From: Methanosarcinales archaeon ex4572_44
Lineage (GTDB): Archaea > Halobacteriota > Methanosarcinia > Methanosarcinales > EX4572-44
Assembly (NCBI GenBank): GCA_002254825.2
Contig: NJEL02000025.1
Location: 1 to 12,775 of the forward strand
Length of the DNA: 12,775 nucleotides
Direction: 5' to 3'
Positions 1 to 7,068 of this stretch are shown here, piece after piece. The notes beneath the pieces are model-generated. The model did not search any database. It was not told where the DNA came from and worked only from the letters and a program-made list of their open reading frames with translations. Made by a program: the position numbers and the translations under genes. Position 1 is the stretch's first letter, and each line of letters opens with the position of its first letter.

Positions 1-689
1 TTTATGAAGAACCTCTCGATGACGGTATCGTTGCCCGCAATCTCAAACTCTTTATTCGGAAAGTCCCATGAGAATACAGGTATGACCGTAAGACCTCTTC
101 GTTCTAAAGCCGAGATGACTGCATCTTCGACTTCGAGATCGCCTGTGACAACGTGGCTTCGGTAGAAGATGAGTCCGACAGTGGACGCGCTCGTTATCCG
201 CTCTTCGCCGTACCACTCGATATAATCATCGATCGAGGAGAAGAGGGTCGGACTGGCTGGATGGTAGATACCTTCCCACTGCATCTCCTTTGGGGGTGGA
301 GCCTCGAGGTCAAGATCGAAAAACTCCGTTCCAATGTATGATAAGGCGTTTCTCATATTTTCAACCCCTCCGAGTCTGAAATACCGATAGATTGTGCTCA
401 GTTGCTCGCGAGTTACTCTGGGTGATACAAAGGAGGCTGTGTAGCCAAAGTTTATGATGAGCTTATCCCTAACCTTCGATAGCACCTCATCGACCGTCCC
501 ATCGAACCCTGAATGCGATACAATGATCAAATCGGCTTCAGCTTTGAGATAATCAAGAAACTCTCTCCTGGTTCGTTCATCCCTCAGATCTCTCAGGGAT
601 TTCAGGTTAATCTCGAGAAAATCAAGCCCACGAGATGCCTCTGCCATACTTTCGATGTATCCGCTCCACATAACACATCCAATCTTCAT
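1..689 (-). CDS. cobN: CobN-family cobaltochelatase, N-terminal part (runs off left edge)
   Basis: This is the first 229 codons of a CobN / magnesium-chelatase-H-type protein. Family members are usually about 1,200 residues, so most of the gene lies outside the window. The family is the large ATP-dependent subunit that inserts cobalt (or a related metal) into a tetrapyrrole in the cytoplasm. Recognisable stretches are LGGVENMRNAL (about residue 107) and VGLIFYRSHVVTGDLE (about residue 177), followed by a second Rossmann-like start, RGLTVIPVFSWDF. The ATG at 689-687 is preceded by GGAGGT with 6 nt spacing and overlaps the stop of the ATPase gene (ATGA). It is therefore the fourth gene of the ABC operon. 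Archaeal CobN paralogues often sit beside FecBCD-type transporters and need not be the B12-pathway enzyme; the metal and tetrapyrrole are not shown by the sequence. Confidence 0.88.
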   Translation of the reverse strand, partial: MKIGCVMWSGYIESMAEASRGLDFLEINLKSLRDLRDERTRREFLDYLKAEADLIIVSHSGFDGTVDEVLSKVRDKLIINFGYTASFVSPRVTREQLSTIYRYFRLGGVENMRNALSYIGTEFFDLDLEAPPPKEMQWEGIYHPASPTLFSSIDDYIEWYGEERITSASTVGLIFYRSHVVTGDLEVEDAVISALERRGLTVIPVFSWDFPNKEFEIAGNDTVIERFFI

Positions 690-1465
690 GCTTTTACCTC
701 CACTGGTTCTATCGGTATGATGTAAGGCTTCCCTCCATCATTTATGAGAGAGACTTCAACACCATACACGCGTCTTATATTCTCTGGTGTTAGAACATCC
801 TGGGAAGCTCCGACCGCTTCAATCCTACCCTGGTACATCATACCGATTCGGTCAGCGTACCTGGAGGCTAAATTGAGATCGTGAATTGCCATTATCGCAA
901 GAATACCATGTTTCTTTGTGATCATTTTCATGACTTTCATCACCTCGAGTTGATGCCGTATATCGAGGTTTGATGTTGGCTCGTCGAGGAGCAACACCTC
1001 AGGGTCCTGGCAGAGTGCGCGGGCAATCAGGACTTTCTGCCGCTCTCCACCGCTGAGTTCATCAAAGGCACGAAGCGATAGTTCCTCTATCTTCAGAAGC
1101 TCAACCATCTCCATAACCTTATCAAGATCGTCCTCTGTAACTCTCCATTGGATGTGAGGACGCCGTCCCATCAGTATCGCGTCAAATACTGTTATAGGTG
1201 AGCCTCTTGGTGCACTCTGCGGGACATACCCGATTCGCTTTGCAAGATCCTTCGTGTCAAGATCGCTCACATCATCTCCGTCCAGGAGGGTTGATCCGCT
1301 GGTTGGCTTAAGGATTGCATCGATGCACTTGATGAGCGTTGTCTTTCCGGTTCCGTTCGGGCCTACGATTGCAAATAGCTCTGACGGCTCAATCTCGAGT
1401 GTTACTCCATCGAGGATCGGGTTTGACCTGTAGCTGAATGTGAGATCCTTAACCTTGAGCTTCAC
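686..1465 (-). CDS. ABC transporter ATPase, FecE/BtuD type
   Basis: A 259-residue cytoplasmic ATPase that would power a FecCD/BtuC importer. It has Walker A GPNGTGKT at 35-42, a Q-loop Q83, signature LSGGE at 137-141, Walker B LLLDEP ending at 163, D-loop SNLD at 165-168, and switch His195 in AIHDLN. Length is normal for the family. The open frame continues 100 codons further upstream, but that part only shadows the permease gene. The GTG at 1465-1463 is the sensible start because it overlaps the permease stop (GTGA), follows a GAGGTG ribosome binding site, and begins directly with the usual first strand VKDLTFSY. Its stop overlaps the cobN start. Substrate could be a ferric or other metal chelate, heme, or a corrinoid; the ATPase alone does not tell. 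Confidence 0.96.
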   Translation of the reverse strand: MKLKVKDLTFSYRSNPILDGVTLEIEPSELFAIVGPNGTGKTTLIKCIDAILKPTSGSTLLDGDDVSDLDTKDLAKRIGYVPQSAPRGSPITVFDAILMGRRPHIQWRVTEDDLDKVMEMVELLKIEELSLRAFDELSGGERQKVLIARALCQDPEVLLLDEPTSNLDIRHQLEVMKVMKMITKKHGILAIMAIHDLNLASRYADRIGMMYQGRIEAVGASQDVLTPENIRRVYGVEVSLINDGGKPYIIPIEPVEVKA

Positions 1466-2547
1466 CAGTAACCACCTCGCTGTCTCATCAATAGATATAC
1501 GAAGAGTGGAACGCCCATGAAGGATGTCACAATCCCAACAGGCAGTATCACAGGTGCAACGACCACTCGTGCAAGCGTGTCTGCAGAGAGGAGGAGCACT
1601 GCACCTGTGAGGCATGAACCTGGGAGTAGGAACCTGTGGTCCGATCCTATAACCATTCGTGTGATATGCGGGCAGACGAGTCCTATGAAGCCTATTGTGC
1701 CTGTAAAGCAGATGATTGATGCGGTTATTAGGGCAGCGAGAAACATGCATGATATCCTGATCCACTCAACCTTGACACCGAGGCTCTTTGCAGTCTCATC
1801 CCCTGTTCCAAGGGCGTTGAAGTCCCATGACTTCAAGAAGAGATAGGGAATTGTTACTCCAAGTGCAATTGAGATTATGCCTATATTCCCGTAAGGAAAG
1901 TGAGAGCTCCAGTTTGCCCTGCCGAGGCTTCCGAACATCCAGTAGACAACCTCTTGGACCTCTTCTGCCTCACCAACGTACTGGAGCGATGCTACCATCG
2001 CGGTGAAGAGGTACATGATCGCAATCCCTGCAAGTATCATCGTCTCAGTGGATGTTTTTCTGAGCGAGAATCCATAGATTAAGAGTGCTGCAACCATAGA
2101 GAAGAGGAATGCGTTCGCGATTATGATGTGTGCTCCCCCGACGATACCCACACCAAGTATTATCGCTAGCGATGCACCGAATGATGCAGCCGATGCAATC
2201 CCCAACGTGTACGGGGATGCAAGTGGGTTTTTGAGTATCGCCTGCATCACAACCCCGGCGATTGCAAGACCGGATCCGGCAAGAACTCCCATTAGAACTC
2301 TCTCCAGCCGCAATTCCCAGATTACAGTGTATGCAAATGGGTTTACGTCAAAGTGGTCAGGAAAGAATCGTTCAAGTATCGCGAAATAGGTCTCTTTCAG
2401 GCTCACATCTGCAGACCCGATCGATGCAGAAAGGACTGCGAGGAAGATGAGAAGAAGTGAGAGAAATATGATGACATGCAACTTTTTTCGTGTCAAGCCT
2501 GTATACTCTTTTATTATACTGGACTTAATACTGGACTCAGATGTCAT
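1462..2547 (-). CDS. ABC transporter permease, FecCD/BtuC family
   Basis: A 361-residue membrane protein with about ten hydrophobic segments, as expected for one half of a FecCD/BtuC homodimeric importer. Family hallmarks are ELRLERVLMGVLAGSGLAIAG near residue 80 leading to MQAILKNPLASPYTLG, and the coupling region GTIGFIGLVCPHITRM near residue 273. The end ILPVGIVTSFMGVPLFVYLL is also typical. The first 24 residues are polar and cytoplasmic. The start ATG shares one base with the stop of the binding-protein gene (TAATG) and has GGAG about 6 nt upstream. The stop overlaps the ATPase start. Translation of the three transport genes is probably coupled. Confidence 0.96.
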   Translation of the reverse strand: MTSESSIKSSIIKEYTGLTRKKLHVIIFLSLLLIFLAVLSASIGSADVSLKETYFAILERFFPDHFDVNPFAYTVIWELRLERVLMGVLAGSGLAIAGVVMQAILKNPLASPYTLGIASAASFGASLAIILGVGIVGGAHIIIANAFLFSMVAALLIYGFSLRKTSTETMILAGIAIMYLFTAMVASLQYVGEAEEVQEVVYWMFGSLGRANWSSHFPYGNIGIISIALGVTIPYLFLKSWDFNALGTGDETAKSLGVKVEWIRISCMFLAALITASIICFTGTIGFIGLVCPHITRMVIGSDHRFLLPGSCLTGAVLLLSADTLARVVVAPVILPVGIVTSFMGVPLFVYLLMRQRGGYW

Positions 2548-3656
2548 TATATCTCCGGGTAGATGAATACCATGCCTTCAGGGTATCGAATGCCCTGCAT
2601 TTCAAGGTATTCACGGTAAACAGCTTCAGAATCGATGTTAAAATCTGGATAGAATAGTTTTGTCCACTGGATGAGTCCAACAACGCTGTCAAGCCCATAG
2701 AGTGTCTCGCAGCTCGTTACACGGACGTTTTCTTCGCCTATTATGCTTCTCCATCCAGGACGGTTCATGAGCTCATCTCTGATCTCCTGGGGTTCGGTGG
2801 AGTTCTTCCAGCCCCAGCTCACGTATCTGTGCTTTATCACGATATCAGGCTCTTTATCGAGCACCCACTCTGCCTCGACATGTGGGTAAGCTGTCGTGAG
2901 GTTGTGGGCGATGTTGATTCCTCCTGCAAGGGTGCAGAGTGTGTCTGATGCAGAGCCGTTGCTGTATGTCCCAATCTCACTCAGATCTTCCACGCCCTTT
3001 GATTGCTCAAGGAAGACCTTGGGTCTTCTGTCATGGGTCTCAACAAAGTTCTTCACAGCTTCTTCGTATCCAGTATACCATTCGATGTACGCCTCTGCTC
3101 TCTCCTCTCCCTCTTTATCGAGCAGATGTCCAAGTTTCCAAACCTCCTCTTCAAGGTTCTCCTGGTTTGTGAAATCGAGTCTTAGAACAGGGATTTCGAA
3201 CGCTTCAAGATCGAGATCAAGCTCGGAACCTGGCCATCTTACATAAGCGATCACAAGGTCTGGATCGAGTGATGCGATCGTTTCAATGTCTGGTTGGTTC
3301 CATTTTCCAACAGATGGCGTGGCACTTAACTCGGGGAAGTAGTATCCTTTTTTGGTTGTTATGCCCTCGGCAACCCCCACGATCTTCTCACCGCTTCCAA
3401 GTATCCTGACCGCCTCTGCACAATCTGTATTGAGGACGATCACTCGTCTGACTGGGGTGTAGACCGTGATCTTTTTTCCAGCAGAGTCCTCGACTGTGCG
3501 AGGATAGTGGAGATAGATCCGTGCAGCCTCTCTCAACTCAGAAAGATCCACAGTTTCAACCGTTTCATCGGTATAAGTTGGTAGGAATATTAAAAGTATT
3601 ATTATAAATATAAATAGAATAATACCTATTACCCAAATTCTGCATCCTTTAATCAT
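2547..3656 (-). CDS. Membrane-anchored periplasmic-binding-type protein for a metal chelate / corrinoid ABC importer
   Basis: A 369-residue substrate-binding protein of the Fe3+-siderophore / B12 type (helical-backbone two-lobe fold). Residues 7-26 form one hydrophobic segment. No lipobox cysteine follows it, so the protein is probably held by an uncleaved N-terminal anchor and faces outward. The binding domain starts near residue 69 with RRVIVLNTDCAEAVRILG. It continues with KIVGVAEG, a VGKWNQPDIETIASLDPDLVIAY stretch typical of the first lobe, and EAEWVLDKEPDIVIKH in the second. First gene of the operon. No Shine-Dalgarno is seen before the ATG; a TATA box about 32 nt upstream suggests a nearly leaderless message. 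Ligand is not determinable; an iron or cobalt chelate, heme or a corrinoid are the options given CobN downstream. Confidence 0.93.
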   Translation of the reverse strand: MIKGCRIWVIGIILFIFIIILLIFLPTYTDETVETVDLSELREAARIYLHYPRTVEDSAGKKITVYTPVRRVIVLNTDCAEAVRILGSGEKIVGVAEGITTKKGYYFPELSATPSVGKWNQPDIETIASLDPDLVIAYVRWPGSELDLDLEAFEIPVLRLDFTNQENLEEEVWKLGHLLDKEGEERAEAYIEWYTGYEEAVKNFVETHDRRPKVFLEQSKGVEDLSEIGTYSNGSASDTLCTLAGGINIAHNLTTAYPHVEAEWVLDKEPDIVIKHRYVSWGWKNSTEPQEIRDELMNRPGWRSIIGEENVRVTSCETLYGLDSVVGLIQWTKLFYPDFNIDSEAVYREYLEMQGIRYPEGMVFIYPEI

Positions 3657-3682
3657 ACTGGAATAGAGGGTGTATCCCCATT

Positions 3683-3694
3683 GATAATAAATTT
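3683..3694 (-). promoter_or_regulatory. Probable TATA box of the ABC-cobN operon
   Basis: Read on the minus strand, this is AAATTTATTATC preceded by a run of A that fits a BRE. Its centre lies about 32 nt before the binding-protein ATG. Transcription would start about 5 nt before the ATG, which agrees with the missing ribosome binding site. No experimental start is known. Confidence 0.5.
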
Positions 3695-3729
3695 TTTGGT
3701 TTCACAAGTCCGAAACTCTTAAGTATCGT

Positions 3730-3740
3730 CTTATAAGTAT
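3730..3740 (+). promoter_or_regulatory. Candidate TATA box for the plus-strand operon
   Basis: CTTATAAGTAT on the plus strand. A start about 26 nt downstream would fall near 3760, just before the ATG of the small ORF at 3767. A second A/T-rich option, CTTTATC at 3743-3749, would start transcription near 3772 and miss that ATG. The choice between them decides whether the small ORF is translated in full. Confidence 0.35.
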
Positions 3741-3751
3741 TACTTTATCTG

Positions 3752-3764
3752 AGGTATGATACCT
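3752..3764. promoter_or_regulatory. 13-bp inverted repeat, possible metalloregulator operator
   Basis: AGGTATGATACCT has perfect 6-bp arms around a single central base. It sits where the plus-strand transcript is predicted to begin, a good place for a repressor. The AGGT/ACCT outer bases recall DtxR/IdeR-type operators, although the spacing differs. A shorter palindrome, AAGTATTACTT (3735-3745), overlaps the plus-strand TATA candidate. Regulation by metal is inferred only from the neighbouring uptake genes. Confidence 0.35.
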
Positions 3765-3766
3765 AA

Positions 3767-3847
3767 ATGAAGAGGTGTGGCATCGTACACATGAGTACTG
3801 GGAAGAAACGAAGGTCTGAATTGAACCAAAGGAGGATAGGACGGTGA
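3767..3847 (+). CDS. Possible 26-codon basic leader peptide
   Basis: ATG at 3767 opens a 26-codon frame, with a second in-frame ATG at 3791. It ends in a TGA at 3845-3847 that overlaps the GTG start of the channel gene as GTGA. The peptide is very basic: nine Lys/Arg among 26 residues, plus one His, with the clusters GKKRR and QRRIGR and only one acidic residue. It has no membrane segment. The overlap matches the coupling style of the neighbouring genes, so it could set translation of the next gene or be a leader. Its length and the use of the downstream Shine-Dalgarno inside it also fit a chance ORF. No known family is recognised. Confidence 0.3.
   Translation: MKRCGIVHMSTGKKRRSELNQRRIGR
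3831..3835 (+). promoter_or_regulatory. Ribosome binding site fixing the GTG start of the channel gene
   Basis: GGAGG, preceded by AAA, lies 8 nt before the GTG at 3844 and is the strongest Shine-Dalgarno on this strand. It supports the GTG start over later in-frame ATGs such as residue 19 or 24. Confidence 0.6.
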
Positions 3848-5109
3848 CCGAAGTATTCACAATACTCCAGTCAGCAATCTACGAGATATCAACGTTCATG
3901 CTTTACCCTGTGATGGTCATACTTCTTGGGCTTGTGACCTGGAGCATCATAGAACTGGGGGGTTTTGTCTTCGAGTTTCGATTCCGAGACAGAGACCTGA
4001 AACGGATGGAACACGGCGCACTCATGGCAAGAAAATCCCTATGGGGGGGAGACCCTATCGGTGCGGTGCGTGTGATGGCAGAGAATGGGTCCAATTATTT
4101 CGTACACAATTTTATAAAAAATCTTCAGAACTGTGTGGGGAACAGTAGCGAACTTCGAGCAGTCAAGGTGGAAAAACTGATACAAGATTATGAAACAGCG
4201 ATGCAGAGGCGCCTTGAAAAGACCAGATTCCTGACGAGAGCTGGACCCATGTTCGGGTTGATGGGAACCCTGATACCCATGGGACCTGCGCTTATGGGGC
4301 TTATTCGAGGCGATGTTGAGGCGCTTGCCAATAATCTCGTGATCGCATTCGGGACAACGGTTGTTGGACTCATGGCAGGGGTGACCGGTTTTATGGTTTC
4401 GATGGTGAGATCTCGCTGGTACCGACAGGATATGAGTGATATCCAGTACATATCCGAAGTGATGTTCAGTGATTTTACATCAGAGAGCGGCATGGACGCT
4501 TCCTTGAGTGATTTATCAGAGCCAGCGTCCTATGCGACGCCGAATATTCCATCAAATATTCCATTATCGAGCGATGAAAGAAATCCGAAGATTGGCGGTA
4601 TCATACGAACCGTTGCTATGAGATTGGGCGAATCGGTCTACTACACTCTCTTCTTTACCCCGACCAGATTGATCGTTGCAAAGACCGCTGGCTCACTCTT
4701 CGCAAGCCCACTTATTTTCATGAGTCTCGTAATCTCGGTTGATGCTCTGGCGATTGGGGCCAGGGTTTTCGAGATTGCCATTCCTTTCAGCTACTTAGTA
4801 CTTATTAACTCAGTTATCTGTGCTGCACTCATTGCCGTTATACGCGTATCCCGGGTTCATGCTGGAAAAAAGTCAGATCAACTCATGCATCTCCACCCTG
4901 ACGAGATCTTAACGAGCGATGCAGCCAATCGTGAGATATCCTATCAGGATATTGTATGTATAGAGGTGACCCGCAGATGGTATAACCGTGCGGTGAAGGT
5001 CTTGACCAAGAATGATCAATGGATCGATCTCGGATGCATCGAGAGATCCCAACTGAATAGCATTGGAATCATAAATGCAACTCTTCCAGGTCGCATAATT
5101 GAGAGATAG
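3844..5109 (+). CDS. MotA/TolQ/ExbB-family proton channel with a long C-terminal extension
   Basis: A 421-residue membrane protein. Residues 1-200 look like the ExbB/TolQ/MotA family. They hold a first membrane helix at about 18-40 and a cytoplasmic helical loop. A helix at 135-157 contains AGPMFGLMGTLIPMGPAL, and a helix at 164-188 contains IAFGTTVVGLMAG, the Thr-bearing segment that lines the ion path in this family. Such proteins turn proton flow into motion with an ExbD/TolR/MotB partner, here probably the next gene. Usual members end near 220-250 residues. This one adds a Ser/Pro-rich linker (210-245), two more helices (about 283-303 and 311-333), and a soluble end of about 85 residues containing YQDIVCIEVTRRWY, which could be a small beta-rich domain. 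The end of the gene is 2 nt from the next possible start. Confidence 0.85.
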   Translation: MTEVFTILQSAIYEISTFMLYPVMVILLGLVTWSIIELGGFVFEFRFRDRDLKRMEHGALMARKSLWGGDPIGAVRVMAENGSNYFVHNFIKNLQNCVGNSSELRAVKVEKLIQDYETAMQRRLEKTRFLTRAGPMFGLMGTLIPMGPALMGLIRGDVEALANNLVIAFGTTVVGLMAGVTGFMVSMVRSRWYRQDMSDIQYISEVMFSDFTSESGMDASLSDLSEPASYATPNIPSNIPLSSDERNPKIGGIIRTVAMRLGESVYYTLFFTPTRLIVAKTAGSLFASPLIFMSLVISVDALAIGARVFEIAIPFSYLVLINSVICAALIAVIRVSRVHAGKKSDQLMHLHPDEILTSDAANREISYQDIVCIEVTRRWYNRAVKVLTKNDQWIDLGCIERSQLNSIGIINATLPGRIIER

Positions 5110-5120
5110 GGGTGATATGT

Positions 5121-5450
5121 GTGAGATTTATGAGAGATAGAAGAGAAACGTTCGGGGATGAAGAAGACCCTTTGAGCGGGGTTGCAAACCTCTTTGATGT
5201 GGCAATGATGTTTGCTGTCGGGATGCTCATCGTGACAATGATGCACTTCAATCTCACCGAACTCCTCACAACCGAGGACGTAACCATCGTGAAGAACCCT
5301 GGAGAGGAGAACATGGAAGTGGTTATCAAGAATGGAACTGAGATTGAGACATTGAATATGACCGAGCAGACATTGACAACCACTGGACGAAAACTTGCCA
5401 CGCTGTATACGACACCTGAAGGTGCTACGGTATACGTGGAAGAAAAATGA
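5121..5450 (+). CDS. DUF2149-type small membrane protein, ExbD-like partner
   Basis: About 109 residues: a short charged cytoplasmic start, one membrane helix and an outward-facing domain of about 65 residues. The stretch DPLSGVANLFDVAMMFAVGML is what I recognise as the DUF2149 family, often found beside MotA/TolQ/ExbB genes in archaea. The Asp at the start of the helix (NLFDVAMM) lies where ExbD/TolR carry their proton-binding Asp (F-I-D-V-M), so a stator or ExbD role is likely by analogy. Possible starts are GTG 5112, GTG 5121 and ATG 5130. GTG 5121 is chosen because GGGGTGAT ends 4 nt before it. The stop overlaps the next gene as ATGA. Confidence 0.8.
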   Translation: MRFMRDRRETFGDEEDPLSGVANLFDVAMMFAVGMLIVTMMHFNLTELLTTEDVTIVKNPGEENMEVVIKNGTEIETLNMTEQTLTTTGRKLATLYTTPEGATVYVEEK

Positions 5451-7036
5451 TCCCATGCAAGATGACAATAACGATAATGGTGGCAGTGATGCTGTGCACG
5501 GCATCGATACATGTTGTATCTGCAACCCTCGATCCGAGCGATCCAGAGTACTGGGATGATGTAGGGGACGCAACACTCTACAAGGGCGATACCTATGATG
5601 CAAAGGGCTATACTGTTGCGTTTCTCGACTACGAATCTATCCCGTTTGAAGGCGACTTCGTCTTCGTGCAGCTCCGAAGAGGAGACCATGTGTTGAACGA
5701 ATCAATCCTCAATGCCACTTGCAATATGTCAGATGAAACGATAGCAGTCTGCGATGAACTGATCTGGAATGATGAGGTCAAGATCGAGATATATGCCGAT
5801 ACCGAGGAAGACCCACGATCCAAGAGCCCTATCAACTGGCCCAATCCCTGTATCCACATCAACTTCTACCTGCGAAAGATGCCAGATATCTCACTCGATC
5901 TGAGTACCAATTGCGAGACGTACACTGCGCAGGACTCTCTGATCTATCTCACAGCTGAGGTTGAGAATGGTGGAGATGCTGTTATCAAGAATCTGAGTGT
6001 TGCAATCGATCCAGGCAAGTTGAGGTGGGCACACGGCGATCTCACCCGACACTGGAGCAGCCTCAATTTCGATTGCGAAGAGGAATTTCATGCAAGTTTG
6101 CAGGTTCCATCATGGATAATCACTTCAGAAGGCGAGTCGTTTGTAATCTTCCTGAACGCAACAGGCTTTGATGAGAAAGATGTGATGTACAGCGAGTCCA
6201 CCTCAGCCGAGATCCTCGTATTGCCAAGATTTGATCTGAAGATCAGAAAGAGTGTGGAGAACATCACGATGGAAGAGAGAGCACGGGTCAGAATCGACGT
6301 GGAGAACCTTGGAAAAGATGCGCTCTCAATCGAGGTGAACGACACCATTCCAGAGGAATTCAGGTTGTGTGATAGCGAGAACCTCAACTGGAGATACATG
6401 ATTGCATCTGGAGAAGTGGTGCATTACTCGTATTTCATGAAACCAACACGACCAGGTATCTTCGCGGTTCCACCAGCAACTGCCACGTTCTCAGCGAATG
6501 GAAAAACCATTAACATCACCTCGAAGAACTGCACCCTTGCTGTTGATGGTGCATACATTGAGGTGAACAAAACAGCACAGCCAGCAATAGTTACACCAGA
6601 TGAAAATCTGACAGTCATAGTGGCCGCCACCAATACTGGAAACAAGGATGCAGTCGTTGAACTTAGAGATCGAGTGCCAGCAGGTGCCCGGGTCACCAGC
6701 GGCAACACCACCATGCATGAAACACTCTCAGAAGGACAGACAAGCACAATCAGTTACACGATCACACTCAACACATCAGGGAAAATTACACTCGAACCAC
6801 CCGTGGTAGCAGTGACAGGCCATGGCTACAGCCGTGTTACAACATCACAAATGCCTGTAATCGAGGTAATCGATGCGGCTGGTGCCAACCTAACCCTCTA
6901 TGATCGAAATAATGCTACAAGCAGATCCGAAGCAGAGAAAACTCCGACCCGGAGACTGCCAGTTATGGTGCTATACGAGATTATGCTTGCAGCAAGCACA
7001 CTTGCGCTGGTGTATCTGATAAGCAGGTTCAGATGA
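5447..7036 (+). CDS. Secreted surface protein with a C-terminal membrane anchor (DUF11/CARDB-like domains)
   Basis: A 529-residue protein with a signal peptide (about 1-26, ending VVSA), an outside region, and one C-terminal helix at about 504-526 followed by only a few basic residues. Residues 28-143 (YKGDTYDAKGYTVAFLDYE) resemble archaeal S-layer-type beta domains. Two beta-sandwich domains follow: about 147-250, with LTAEVENGGDAVIKN, and 261-358, with RVRIDVENLGKDA. A DUF11-like domain spans about 370-480 (PDENLTVIVAATNTGNKDAVV). Many Asn-X-Ser/Thr sites suggest N-glycosylation. Its start overlaps the DUF2149 stop, so it is made together with the motor pair and might be the part that carries movement or strain into the surface layer. 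No enzyme motifs are visible. Confidence 0.85.
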   Translation: MIPCKMTITIMVAVMLCTASIHVVSATLDPSDPEYWDDVGDATLYKGDTYDAKGYTVAFLDYESIPFEGDFVFVQLRRGDHVLNESILNATCNMSDETIAVCDELIWNDEVKIEIYADTEEDPRSKSPINWPNPCIHINFYLRKMPDISLDLSTNCETYTAQDSLIYLTAEVENGGDAVIKNLSVAIDPGKLRWAHGDLTRHWSSLNFDCEEEFHASLQVPSWIITSEGESFVIFLNATGFDEKDVMYSESTSAEILVLPRFDLKIRKSVENITMEERARVRIDVENLGKDALSIEVNDTIPEEFRLCDSENLNWRYMIASGEVVHYSYFMKPTRPGIFAVPPATATFSANGKTINITSKNCTLAVDGAYIEVNKTAQPAIVTPDENLTVIVAATNTGNKDAVVELRDRVPAGARVTSGNTTMHETLSEGQTSTISYTITLNTSGKITLEPPVVAVTGHGYSRVTTSQMPVIEVIDAAGANLTLYDRNNATSRSEAEKTPTRRLPVMVLYEIMLAASTLALVYLISRFR

Positions 7037-7068
7037 AACCAACCCACTCAACCACCTGGTGAAAAAAT

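Noticed and set aside
1466..1765. Upstream 100-codon extension of the ATPase frame
   Set aside because: It only mirrors the permease gene in another frame; a GTG with ribosome binding site at 1465 gives the normal family length.
3699..3716. GTTTC-N8-GAAAC inverted repeat next to the minus-strand TATA box
   Set aside because: Five-base arms with an 8-base spacer are expected by chance in a region this size; kept only as a weak note.
5016..5689. Two long minus-strand open frames opposite the DUF2149 and surface protein genes
   Set aside because: Compositionally odd translations with no family resemblance; the plus-strand frames have clear domains, signals and coupled starts.
7053..7061. CACCTGGTG palindrome covering the ribosome binding site of the giant surface gene
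   Set aside because: Four-base arms around one base cannot form a stable hairpin; no sign of an attenuator.
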